This document shows positions 1 to 11,698 of a stretch of DNA of 64,000 nt, piece after piece. Origin of the DNA: Pontederia crassipes (taxonomy: Eukaryota > Streptophyta > Magnoliopsida > Commelinales > Pontederiaceae); NCBI GenBank assembly GCA_030549335.1, contig CM060195.1, positions 7,471,001 through 7,535,000 of the forward strand, in the 5' to 3' direction. The notes under the pieces were generated by a model. That model ran no database searches. It saw nothing but the letters and a program-made list of their open reading frames with translations, and was not told the DNA's origin. Each line of letters starts with the position of its first letter. Position 1 is the first letter of the stretch. The position numbers and the translations under genes were made by a program.

Positions 1-1071
1 CGGTATGAGGTAAATCAAGACAAAGAGTTCATGTTGGAATTATAAGGAAATCAATAATGTTCATATCAAAATAAAGAGAGACTAATGGGTGAATTTTGCT
101 GGATTTTACGCTCTCACCTCTTCTGGATTTTTTTTTACGTCCGAAGAATCCCCTTCACCTTACGGCCGTAAAACCCTAATTCTTTGGATTTTTACGCCCG
201 AGGAATTCCTTCACCTTACGGCCGTAAAACCCTAATACTTTGGATTTTTACGCCCGAGGAATTCCTTCACCTTACGGCCGTAAAACCCTACCTCTCTATT
301 CCATTACGGTCGTAAAGTTTACCCCTATTGCATTACGGTCGTAAGCTTCATCTCTTTTTCTTTTTTTTTTTAATTCTCTTACGGCCAATCCATCTCCGCT
401 TTCTCTCTCCATCCTTTTCTCGACCGTAAGAAAATTACGGCCAAACAAATTTACGGCCGTAATACTTCTACTTTAAAATTAGGTTGCGTTATAAAACCGA
501 AAATGAAATCCCCCCTACGTACTTTCGCCCCACTCTAAATCTTACATCCTAGCAATCAATAATACAGAAATATAACAAACAGAAATAACTATGCATGCAA
601 CAATCAACCAATCAAAGAATTCAAGAAATCAAACAATTAAAATAATAACTTGAATCATATTCATATTCTTTTCATAACGATTCGGGCATGAATTGAGATA
701 ATTCAGAGGTCATGCAAGGTGATTTCGATTCACCCACCTCTATTCGCGATCAACGGCCGCGTCCCCTGTTTTCTTCCCTAATTTCCTCTCGGCCACCTTT
801 TGCAGAATTCCAGCAAAGGCGTGAGAAATTCTGCTCTTGTCGCGCACGAACAATAGCACGGGGAGAAAAGAAAAAAAAGAGGTCGTGGGGTTTAATGCAT
901 AAATCTGATTCTATATATATAACAATCTCCACCCTAATAAGATTTGATGAAATCAGAATTTATCTCTTTTTCTTTTCCAACTTTGAGTTGCATTGGACTT
1001 TTATCCCCCAGCAGTGTTATCCATCACGTTATATTATTATATATTTTTTTTATCTTTTGCTGATTGTTACA
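1..1071 (-). repeat. Inverted LTR arm left of the gypsy element (partial)
   Basis: This arm is the reverse complement of the first part of the LTR at 5942-8005. Positions 1-30 mirror about 7130-7163, 712-770 mirrors 6241-6291, and TGTTACA at 1065-1071 mirrors the LTR start TGTAACA at 5942. It carries several copies of the same roughly 57-bp tandem motif built around TTACGGCCGTAA (about 127-300). The remaining 840 or so bases of the LTR would lie off the left edge. A normal element has direct LTRs, so this arm either belongs to a second element in opposite orientation, or reflects an inversion or an assembly join. Its sequence state is clear; its origin is inference. Confidence 0.85.
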
Positions 1072-1302
1072 AAAGATAGGAATGGTATAGTATGGTAAGG
1101 ACACTCTTGACGTCCTAGTGTATAGAATGGTATAGTATGGTAAGAGGTTCATGTGCTATCGCCGTGCAGTCGCCACACCCTCCACCGAAAAGTAATGTAA
1201 GTCAAGTTTATGTTTAAGATAAGTTATGATTTATTGATGCATGATTTTATTGTATGAATAGAGGATAAGCATGTCACGACGGTCAGAGCGTATTCAAGAC
1301 CA
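1072..1302 (+). other. Retrotransposon leader between inverted arm and gag
   Basis: This short untranslated-looking stretch has a repeated motif (TGGTATAGTATGG at about 1084 and 1130). The motif is only faintly like a tRNA primer-binding site (TGGTATCAGAG), and no good PBS is visible. An ATG at 1271 opens a reading frame different from the gag frame that follows, so either gag starts later or a small frameshift lies near 1300. Confidence 0.5.
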
Positions 1303-4300
1303 ATGGCCAGAGCGGACCGAAATCTGTATGAGGCATCGGAAGGCCCACTTCCTGAGATGGGGGCCCAGCCGGGTCGCGGACGTGGCCGTGACCGAGGTCG
1401 TGCGCCAAGCCGCGGAAGAGGTAGAGGCCGCGCAGCTAGAGCGCCATTAGAGGAGCATGTGGATGAGTTTGCTCCACCTGAGGGTAGCCAGGCAGGAGAC
1501 AGTCCACCGGCGTCAAGGCGTCATAATCAGAGGGCACGCCATGAAGCAGTAGAAGACACCATCCAGGCTTTCCTAAAGTTGCATCCGCCTCATTATGATG
1601 GAAAGACGGACTTTTTCAAGGCTGAAGAATGGATTGAGACTATGGATCGGATTTTTAAGCTGATGAGATGTACTGATGAACGCAAGGTCCTGTATGTCAC
1701 ACACATGCTTACTGGTACTGCGATGGGCTGGTGGAAGACTACAAGGGCCACCAGGTTCAGAGGGATGGAAGAAGAGGACATAGCATGGGATGAATTTAAG
1801 AAGGCCTTCATGGCGTGCTACACTCCTGTACATGATCGCATCAACAAACAAGAGGAGTTCCTGCAACTACAACAGGGAATTATGTCTGTGGCAGATTATC
1901 ACACCCAGTTCATCCAACTGGAGCAATATTGCCCGATGCCATTTGAAGGGCGTATTAGGGCTAACAGATTCATTAATGGACTACAGCAGGCACTGAAGAC
2001 TGAAATCCTGTCTGAGAATTATGAAGATCTAGAGAAGGCTGTGAGGTTGGCCACACGTATGGAAAAGGATCAAGCTGAACGCAAGGCCAAAGCTCCAGCC
2101 AAAGCAATAGAGCAGCCCAGGCCTCGAACGGATGATCATCGGCCATTTAGGAGGAACGACCGCCGCGATCGTCGTTACAGGCCATACCAGCAGAGAGAAG
2201 CCCCAAGACCGGCTCAAGCTCAACCACGGCCTGCGCCAATGCAAGCACAGCCACTGAGACAACTGCCACCACGCCAGTCACAAGTGCCACAGAAGCCTTT
2301 ATGTCCTTACTGTGGTCGTCACCATGATGGAGAGTGTCGTAGACTGAGCGGCGCTTGCATTCAGTGTGGACAGTTCGGACATTTCATCAGAAATTGCCCA
2401 CAAGCTGCCAGAGGAGGCCGAGACAATCGAGCAGCAGGAGGTACAAATTCCATTGTGCAAGGTCGTGTGCACAACCTGGAAGCTGATGCAGCCCAAAATG
2501 ACAATGATGTCCTTAGAGGTACCCTCCCGATCGTCAACTTGTCTGCTACTATTTTATTTGATTCGGGGGCTACACACTCGTTTATTTCGGAATCGTGTGC
2601 CCAAACTCTTAGTCTACCTCAGAAGCAGATGCCCCATGCTATGCGTGTAAGTACACCTATGGGTACTCTCCATGCTGCCAAGTACATCCCGAATGTACCT
2701 GTCAATGTAGACAAGAAAAATTTTTCTGCAGACCTCATAGTCATCCCCATGGTGGATTATGACGTTATTTTGGGGATGGACTGGCTTTCGTATCACGATG
2801 CAACCTTGCAATGCAAACAGAAGAAGATCGTTATAGGGACGCAAGGCAAGCCTAAGGCAGTGATCAGAGGCACTCCATCAACAAAGAACAAAGTCATTGT
2901 CTCAGCGATCAAGGCACAGAAGTTATTGCAGAAAGGATGCTGTGAGTACTTGGCTAGTGTGGTCAAGACGGATGCACCTGTCACTGAACTCCAACAGATA
3001 GATGTGGTGCGGGAGTTCCCAGACGTGTTTCCTGAGGACACATCCGGATTACCACCGAAACGGGAAATCGACTTTAAAATAGAGCTCCTCCCTGGGACTG
3101 CACCCATCTCTAAAGCACCATACCGCATGACACCTGCTGAGGAACTGAAGAAGCAGATACAGGAGCTACTGGACAAGGGATTTATCAGACCGAGCGTCTC
3201 ACCCTGGGCGCACCGGTCTTGTTTGTCAAGAAAAAGGACGGTTTCATGCGACTCTGCATCGACTATAGAATGCTCAATAAAGTGACAGTGAAGAATAAGT
3301 ACCCCCTGCCTCGGATAGATGACCTTTTCGATCAGCTGTCAAAAGCATCGGTGTTATCTAAGATAGACTTACGTAGTGGCTACCACCAACTGAGAGTGGC
3401 AGATGAGGACATATCGAAAACCGCTTTTCGATCAAGATATGGCCACTACGAGTTCTTGGTCATGCCATTTGGACTGACGAACGCTCCTGCCGCGTTCATG
3501 GATTTAATGAACAGGGTCTTCCGACCATATTTAGATCAGTTTGTCATAGTGTTCGTGGATGACATTCTGATCTATTCTTCCAGTCCAGAGCAACACCGAG
3601 AGCATCTCAGGATAGTATTGGAGATCCTAAGACAACACAAGCTTTATGGCAAGCTTTCAAAGTGTGAATTCTGGCTGAAGGAGATCATGTTCTTGGGATA
3701 CATAGTCTCCAAGAAGGGCATTGCAGTAGACCCCGCAAAAGTGGAAGCGATGACGAATTGGACTAGGCCGAAGAATGCTTCTGAGATTCGCAGCTTCCTT
3801 GGTTTAGCGGGTTATTACATGAGGTTTATCAGAGACTTTTCCAAGATTGCTGCACCCCTCACGAATCTCACAAGGAAGGCGGAAAAATTTATCTGGACAG
3901 ATAAATGTGAGCAAAGCTTTCAGACTCTGAAGGATCGTCTGACTTCGGCACCAATTCTCACTATACCGACAGGCAGTGGAGGTTTCGTGGTCTACAGTGA
4001 TGCGTGTGGAACAGGATTGAGTTGTGTCCTAATGCAACACGACAAAGTAGTGGCTTATGCTTCACGGCAGCTGAAGAAGTATGAGGTCAATTACCCCACA
4101 CATGACTTGGAATTGGCGGCTGTGGTCTTTGCTCTGAAGATCTGGAGGCACTATTTGTATGGAGAGACGTTCGAGATCTTCACTGACCACAAGAGTCTCA
4201 AGTACATCTTCGATCAGAGGGATCTTAACATGAGGCAACGACGGTGGCTTGAACTCCTCAAGGATTATGAATTTGCTATCAATTACCATCCGGGTAAAGC

Positions 4301-5900
4301 AAATTCAGTCGCCGATGCTTTAAGCAGGAAGTGGGAAGGCTCACTGGCTTATATGAGGTTACGCGAGTACGAGATGCTGGAAGAAATTGAGCAATGGTGC
4401 CCCAAGTTGGGAACAAATGGAGCTTTATGGATGATGCATCAGATGAAGCCCAGCTTAATCGACAGGATCATAATAGCTCAGAAAGTAGATCCTGAATATC
4501 AGAAGGTTCTGAAGAGGTGCCAGAATGAACCAGCAGATTTTCAGATCTCTGCAGATGGAGGGATTAGATATCGAGACAGGTTGTGGATTCCCTCTGACGC
4601 TGATGTCCGACGAGAGGTACTGGATGAGTGCCACAAGTCGGAGTTCGCTATCCACCCCGGTAGCACCAAGATGTATAAGGATGTACAACGCAGCTACTGG
4701 TGGCCAGACATGAAAAGAGAGATAGCAGAATATGTATCCCGATGCCTGGTATGCCAACAAGTCAAGATTGAACATCAACGGCCATATGACAAGTTGAAGC
4801 TTTTGGAAATCCCACAATGGAAGTGGGATAAGATCACTATGGATTTTGTATCTAACTTGCCTAGGACTAAGAAGGGTCATGATGCCATATGAGTAGTCGT
4901 GGATCGTTTTACAAAGGCAGCACACTTTATTCCAATCCGATGGAAGCAATCAGTGGAGAGTCTGCTAGACTTATATGTGAGAGAAGTAGTCAAACTCCAT
5001 GGGATCCCAGAGTCCATAGTGTCTGATCGAGATCCCAGATTCACTGCCAGATTTTGGAGGAGCATGCAGGAAGCCTTTGGCACAAGGCTCAACTTCAGTA
5101 CAGCTTTCCACCCTCAGACAGATGGGCAGTCTGAGAGGACCATCCAGACACTAGAGGATATGTTAAGGGCCTGTGCACTAGATTGGCAGGGTAGCTGGGA
5201 TGATCATATTCATCTGATTGAGTTTGCTTATAACAACAACTACCATTCTAGTATTGGTATGGCACCATTTGAAGCCCTGTATGGACGACCTTGCCGTTCA
5301 CCTGCCCACTGGAGCGAAGTAGGCGAGGAAAATATCATGAGTAAGGAAGAAGTGAAAGAAGCAGTGGAATATGCTGAAAAGATAGAATTGATTAAGCAAA
5401 GGATGAAGACTGCTCAAGGAAGGCAAAAAAGTTATGCTGACAAAGGCAGACGAGAGCAGATCTTTCAAGCTGGGGACCAAGTTCTTCTGAAGGTATCTCC
5501 CATGAAAGGAGTCATGAGATTCAGTAAGCGAGGAAAGCTCAGTCCTCGCTATGTAGGCCCATTTGAGATACTCGAGCTGGTAGGCAGGGCAGCATGCAGA
5601 CTGGCTCTACCCCCATCTTATGGGAGAGTGCACAATGTATTCCATGTATACATGCTTAAGAAGTACAAGCACGATGCTGCAAATGTTCTAAAGATAGAGG
5701 AGCCAAATATAGCTGCAGATTTGACCTTCGCTGAGTATCCAACGCATATAATGGATCGCAAAGTACAACGTCAGAAGAACAAGGATGTCCCCATGGTCAG
5801 AGTAGCTTGGCGTCACCATAGCGGAGATGACGCGACATGGGAGCTCGAATCGGAAATGCGCCAAGAATTTCCCCACCTTTTCGGTAAGCCCTCTACTTAG
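1303..5900 (+). pseudogene. Ty3/gypsy gag-pol polyprotein (Tekay/Del-like chromovirus), broken
   Basis: Domain order is gag, protease, reverse transcriptase, RNase H, integrase, chromodomain-like tail, which is the Ty3/gypsy order. The gag core lies at about residues 90-230, with the zinc knuckle CIQCGQFGHFIRNC (CX2CX4HX4C) near residue 352. The aspartic protease motif FDSGATHSF is near residue 420. The RT catalytic motif VFVDDIL lies at about 3550-3570. RNase H starts at about 3985 ([10 protein letters not shown]). The integrase HHCC zinc region is at 4650-4770, the catalytic core at 4840-5170 includes SDRDPRF and FHPQTDGQ, and the tail ends about ATWELESEMRQEFPHLF, as in plant chromoviruses. 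Two breaks are seen: loss of one base in a G run near 3206 shifts the frame just before RT, and an in-frame TGA at 4890-4892 interrupts integrase. The polyprotein is otherwise full length. It encodes copying and insertion of the retroelement, with no host role seen. Confidence 0.93.
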
Positions 5901-5928
5901 TGCAAAATTCGAGGACGAATTTTCTTTT

Positions 5929-5941
5929 AAGGGGGTAAGAA
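5929..5941 (+). promoter_or_regulatory. Polypurine tract
   Basis: A purine-rich run (AAGGGGGTAAGAA) lies directly before the LTR start TGTAACAAC. This is where plus-strand DNA synthesis is primed in LTR retrotransposons. It fixes the element's orientation as + and confirms that 5942 is the true 3' LTR start. Confidence 0.85.
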
Positions 5942-8005
5942 TGTAACAACCAGCAAAAGATAAAAAAAAATATAACGTGATGGATAACACTGCTGGGGGA
6001 TAAAATCCAATGCAACTCAAAGTTGGAAAAGAAAAAGAGATAAATTCTGATTTCATCAGATCTGATTAGGGTGGAGATTGTTATATATATAGAATCAGAT
6101 TTATGCATTAAACCCCACGACCTCTTTTTTTTCTTTTCTCCCCGTGCTGTTGTTCGTGCGCGACAAGAGCAGAATTTCTCACACCTTTGCTGGAATTCTG
6201 CAGAAGGTGGCCGAGAGGAAATTAGGGAAGAAAACAGGGGACGCGGCCGTTGATCGCAAATAGAGGTGGGTGAATCGAAATCACCTTGCATGGCCTCTGA
6301 ATTATCTCAATTCATGCCCGAATCGTTATGAAAAGAATATGAATATGATTCAAGTTATTATTTTTAATTGTTTGATTTCTTGAATTCTTTGATTGGTTGA
6401 TTGTTGCACGTTTGTTATATTTCTGTATTATTGATTGCTAAGATATAAGATTTAGAGGGGATTTCATTTTCGGTTTTATAACGCAATTTAATTTAAAAAG
6501 GAGAAGTATTACGGCCGAAAAAAATGGTTTGGCCGTAATTTTCTTACGGTCGAGAAAAGGATGGAGAGAGAAAGAGAAGATGGATTGGCCGTAAGAGAAA
6601 TAAAAAAAAAGAAAAGGAAGAAGCTTACGGTCGTAACGTAATAAGGGTTAATTTTTACGGCCGAAATGGAATGGAGAGTAGGGTTTTACGGCCGTAACGT
6701 AATAAGGGTTAATTTTTACGGCCGTAAGGTGAAGGAATTCCTCGGGCGTAAAATCCAAAGAATTAAGGTTTTACGGCCGTAAGGTGAAGGAATTCCTCGG
6801 GCGTAAAATCCAAAGAATTAGGGTTTTACGGCCGTAAGGTGAAGGACTTCCTCGGGCGTAAAATCCAAAGAATTAGAGTTTTACGGCCGTAAGGTGAAGG
6901 AATTCCTCGGGCGTAAAAATCCAAAGAATTAGAGTTTTACGGTCGTAAGGTGAAGAAATTCTTCGGACGTAAAAATCCAAAGAATTAGGATTTTTTTACG
7001 GCCGTAAGGTGGAGGAGATTCTTCGGACGTAAAAATTCAGAAGAGGTGAGGGCGTAAAAATCCAGCAAAATTCACCCATTAGTCTCTCTTTATTTTGATA
7101 TGAACATTATTGATTTCCTTATAATTCCAACATGAACTCTTTGTTTTGATTTATCTCATACCGATCATATCTCCTTCATCACATGATACAAAGAATGAAA
7201 AGATACTGAAAGTGATTAATAAGTTCAGATGAAAGATTAATGATGGGTTGCCAGTCCAAGCTAAGTGCATCAAGATAAGGGTCGCTCCCTTGGTCATGGT
7301 TTGATCACCCATTGACCCGCACAAGGTCGTATCGTTTGCTGGGCATACCCCAAGAATTAAAGGCACCTCAAAGTCACCCTGATTGTTAATTAATAACCAA
7401 GATCGACAAGCATGTTCAAGTTCAAGTCAAGTCAAGTATGTCATGATTCCAAGTTTACTATGTACTATTGATCCTCATGATTCATGATATCGCTGATCTT
7501 ATCCTTATTATGATCCATGATACTGATATGTTATCTTTCACGTTCAAGTTAAGCATGATTAGTTATCGCTGATTATTATATTCATGTCATGCATTGTATA
7601 TCATGTGGTTCCCCACTAGGCTGTAAAGCTTACGGGAGGACCTCCTCCCCTGTGTCTGATTTCCACAGGACCAGGTCAGTAACGTGGTGGAGTAGGCGTG
7701 TGGTGATGATGCTCTGGCGATAGGACAGCACATGAACCATAGGGCTTTTAGAGTGTTATTTAGTTTTCATTTACCTTCCGCAATTTAGATTCATGATGTA
7801 GAACTTATTTTATTTCTTAGCAATGATATAGTCACTTTTAGACTTCCGCATAATTATGTTATTTTCTTTTATTTTATTATCTTTCCGCTGACATGTCTCA
7901 GTTCTTGACTGAGGTATGGTCAATATTATGGTCAAGTTATAGCATGCCGTAGCGTCTCCAAGTTGGTCTTCGCCACGTGGCGGGGGTCGATTTGGGGGCG
8001 TTACA
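5942..8005 (+). repeat. 3' LTR of the gypsy element
   Basis: The LTR runs from TGTAAC (5942) to GTTACA (8005), 2064 bp, a length and TG...CA form typical of Tekay/Del LTRs. It starts right after the polypurine tract. The first 1.2 kb is matched in inverted orientation at 1-1071. The interior holds a roughly 57-bp minisatellite (about 6713-7060). No matching direct 5' LTR is in the window. Confidence 0.88.
6713..7060 (+). repeat. ~57-bp minisatellite inside the LTR
   Basis: About six head-to-tail copies of a unit contain the perfect palindrome TTACGGCCGTAA, a GAATTCCTCGGGCG-like core and a CCAAAGAATTAG tail. Copies drift by point changes and small indels. The inverted arm at the left edge has fewer copies, so the array has changed number between LTRs. 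Confidence 0.85.
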
Positions 8006-8036
8006 TTTGGGGGCGTTCATCAAATCTTATTTTTTT

Positions 8037-8206
8037 TTATCTCTTACGGCCAATCCATCTCCGCTTTCTCTCTCTCCATCCTTTTCTTTACGGCCGTAAA
8101 ATCCTACCTCTCTATTCCATTACGGCCGTAAAGTTTACCCCTATTGCATTACAGCCGTAAGCTTCATCCCTTTTTCCTTTTTTTTTATCTTTTGCTGGTT
8201 GTTACA
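8037..8206 (-). repeat. Inverted, internally deleted LTR fragment
   Basis: The segment matches 280-420 and then 1047-1071 of the left inverted arm. It ends in GGTTGTTACA at 8206, the reverse complement of the LTR start. The middle of the LTR is missing. It sits about 30 bp past the end of the 3' LTR, so a complete forward LTR is followed by a shard of the same LTR in reverse. Confidence 0.8.
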
Positions 8207-10476
8207 AAATTAACGCAACTAATACCCACATGATAAGCATATATTTTGACCTGAATAGACTTTAAGGTAAATAAATGTTTTCAAATGTTAATTTAGGTAA
8301 AAAAAATGTAATCAAATATTTGTCCTGGAATCGCTAATGCCAGTAGCTTTATCTTTGGTTTTTAAAATCATCATTTTAATTAGAATTTATCCATATCGCT
8401 TCTATCTTAACACCAGTTTAGTAGCCCTAGACACTCGACTGAAAAAAATATTTTCTCACAGTAATTTTCAGTATTGTATTGAATCGATGCAAATGCAAAG
8501 AGAAAACATTGTAAATGAAAATTTTCAAATGCCATTAAAATTAAATTCCTAATTAATTATTTTCCTTTTTCGGCCTTAACCTCGATATTAAAAAAATAAT
8601 GGCTCTAACAAATGTACGTTTTGGAAAATTACTATGCATGTTTCTGAGCATAGTTTTTAACGAAAAAAATATACAAAAATATTGTTCCTAGATCCAAATA
8701 AATTCAAGATCATAAAGCTTCGGTTCAATAATGAGTATATTCATAAGGGAAGGTAGGTCATGAAATATACGCTGCAAGTGCAAAAGTTGCCTCCATTGAG
8801 GGAGAGAGCACACACAATTTGTGAGGTAATCAAAACATAATTTACGATGAAAATATTCAAAAATTTTCAAGAATACAACAATATATCATCCATTCAAGAG
8901 GTTCGAATTCAAATTGCATGATAAATTTATTTTGAGAAATTTAGCTCGTTTTCTATAATTGCTCTCGAGTTTAATGGATATTTTAAAATTCATCTATTCG
9001 CAAAACTCTCATTGATCTTGACAATTTTGAAATTTCCGAAAGTATTCTAAATTAGGAAGAAACACTTGGGTTATTCTTTTATTTTTGTTCTCCGGGAGGC
9101 AAGGTCACCTGAGACTGCTAGGTCTAAATTACGAAGAAAATAGATTTTTTTTTTGCCGACCTACTTTGGACTGCAAAAATAAAAAAAAATAATAGCCTAC
9201 ATTATACCAGAGTTCATATCGGAAATTGAGAAATAAGCCTTTTGTTTTCTTTTATAGGTAATACATCTATAAGTCCATTTTCTGACTTGACCTTTTTTTT
9301 TTTTTGAAGTATTCAATAATCCTTGCACTCATCAACTTCACAGTTCGCCATCAAAATCCTGCAACAGAATCCTATCAATATGATTTAATTGGGGAACCTA
9401 ACACACACGGCATTGCCATTACTCCCCCTGACCAGTTGGTAGACGCATAAATTCACACCTAGACATCATGGAAATTTATATCATCTTTTGACGATTCAAA
9501 TGTTTCTACATATCCAACTCCTACGTACACTTAATTACCTCTTTTGATGAGTTCAATAGTCATGCAACATGGGACTTTTGAGAACGTGACCAGGGATACA
9601 AAGATAACACAAATCATGACTTCACTTCTACTATTTAACTCATAATATAAAATTATACAAATTAATTGAACTTTTAAAGATGAGTACTTAAACTTTTTAA
9701 TTGCAAAGTATACTCTTTTTCTAATTATTAGACTAGATTAGAATTGAACAAGCTCAAACTTAGGCGGGGCCTTTGGTTTTAGAATAAGGAGATGAATAAA
9801 TACTTAATCTGATGAATAAATGCTTATTCTCATCGTTTTCACCTTTTACCATTTCTTTTATTTTTTTATAATTTATAATAATAATTATTATTTTATAACT
9901 GAGATCACTAATGCCGACTAACAAATCTATCAACTTTAATTAATGATAATAAAGTAATGTTTGGAGGAGAAGTAATTTCTAATTCCATAGCACATAAAGA
10001 ACATGTCCACTGTCCACAACATCACAGGAGAGCAGTTGAAGGGATTGGACCCAACTTAAATGCCTTTTCTACGGGGTTGGCCAGTGCATTAAAGGCAGCA
10101 GCGGGTAGATCTCGAAAGGCCTGCACCTTTGCTACATGTAGGACGATCAGGGAGCCCAAGTACGTTGGTGTGTGGGTTCAAGTTCTTAATTGAGACGAAA
10201 GAGTAGATAGCATAGAATTTGACACCCATTGGAGAGGGACATTGACAATTAAAAAAAATAAATGTCTGGCAACTCTCTTTGAATGAGATCGAACAATAGT
10301 TAGTATGAAGAGTTCCGTGCCCCCAAAGTATTTGCCAACTTTGGAGCTTCTGATGAGAATGGAATTCTATTTTTTGGGCGTCCAACAACACGGTGGAGTT
10401 GCCCTCAAAAAATGACAGTGAAGTCATTCTTGTGTGACAGGGGTGAGAACACAAACAAACAAAAATGTTGCGACCA
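8207..10476. other. Intergenic, AT-rich, no gene seen
   Basis: I see no coding region with recognisable protein similarity and no convincing RNA gene. A stretch at about 9766-9850 (GGGGCCTTTGGTTTTAG followed by repeated GATGAATAAAT words) looks like the left end of a MITE, but I could not find a matching right end. Confidence 0.6.
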
Positions 10477-10496
10477 GAGGGAGGGAGGGAGGGAGG

Positions 10497-10551
<55 letters not shown>
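10477..10551. repeat. (GGGA)n/(GA)n microsatellite
   Basis: A run of GGGA repeats (about 10477-10503) passes into an uninterrupted GA run to 10551. Long Arg-Glu or Ser-Leu reading frames across it are artefacts of the repeat. Confidence 0.97.
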
Positions 10552-10553
<2 letters not shown>

Positions 10554-11698
10554 GCGTGCAATTACATATATGGAAATCAAGGTGCGTGAAAACAAATGTG
10601 AGCATCTGCTCAGGCAAAAGACTGAATTGCATCAGTCCCTGCAGAAATGGGTAAAATCAAGCAATTGATCCACCAAGAAATTATGGGAAAATGAATAGAA
10701 ATATCAGATATTTTAACTATAATTTGCACCTAGGTTAGTAACTATTTTTTACTAGATTCTAGAAAACTAAGTTGAAAGAAAACGCAGAATAAAAAGATTA
10801 AAATAAGTTAACACGTTACTACTTCTGTCAGTGGAGTAATGATACAAAACCTGAGTGCACCTTCCTCGAGATCAATGATTCAGTCGAAACAAAGCAATCA
10901 AATAAATTCCGGTGTTGATAGGGAGCACAAGAGGAAAGACACATCCAGAATGAGGTTTAACTTTTGCACCTCCAAATGGACACTAAAAAAGTCATTGTGG
11001 GAGTTGTAACAAATTGTCACAGCATTTATAACTAGAGTTGCATATCATTGCTCACGAACAAACGTACTTCTGACGGACTTCAAAATGAGAATAGTTTGAC
11101 GTTCAAATTGGAAAAAAAGGAGCAAATTATATTACGGAGCAATGCAAAATCAGAAAAAGAAAAACATAACATCTTCCCCGTTCTCATTAGTAGTCTCATT
11201 TTGTGCCACAGGCCCACAACTATGATCAACACGTAATTAAATTAAATTGCAACCAAAATAGAGTAACAGATCTGAACTCAGAACCATTTAAATATCCAGT
11301 GTTAACCTAAGAAAATTCAAAGCACAAAAGTAAGCAAGTTCTTTCACTTTTTGCATGGTATGTCAAATTTCCTATTCATAAAAGAAGTTCATAACTACAA
11401 CATCAGAGATAACTCAAAATAAATTAAATTTCAAAGGTTATACAAGAATACAGATTTGATGTCAGAAACTCAGTGAAAAGAAAATAATACTAAATAGAAA
11501 ATAAGATTACCAGTTAGTAGAAATTAACAATAAGACAGCAGTTTGCTGAGGCCATCAGTGCTTCTCAAACTTCAGCTCAATTAAACATATGTTCATCCTA
11601 GTTGCCAATCGGTTGATGCACCTGAGCATAAAACAGCTACCTGGTAAATAAAAAGCAAAAAGCTACTGTTTCCAACCATTCTAGATAATTTACCACAA
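10552..11698. other. Intergenic / 3' flank of ELP1
   Basis: AT-rich sequence downstream of the ELP1 stop codon. It probably contains that gene's 3' UTR close to 11698, but I could not fix a polyadenylation site. No other gene is visible. Confidence 0.5.

Noticed and set aside
165..300. AAACCCTAA-like words suggesting interstitial telomere repeats
   Set aside because: They are spaced about 57 bp apart inside the LTR minisatellite unit, not in a tandem 7-bp telomere array.
8899..8915. GGTTCGAATTC as a tRNA T-loop
   Set aside because: No acceptor or anticodon stem can be formed around it.
9766..9950. Possible MITE starting GGGGCCTTTGGTTTTAG
   Set aside because: I could not find an inverted partner or a target duplication on the right.
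10405..10668. Open frames across the GA run on both strands
   Set aside because: The products are pure Arg-Glu or Ser-Leu repeats generated by the microsatellite.
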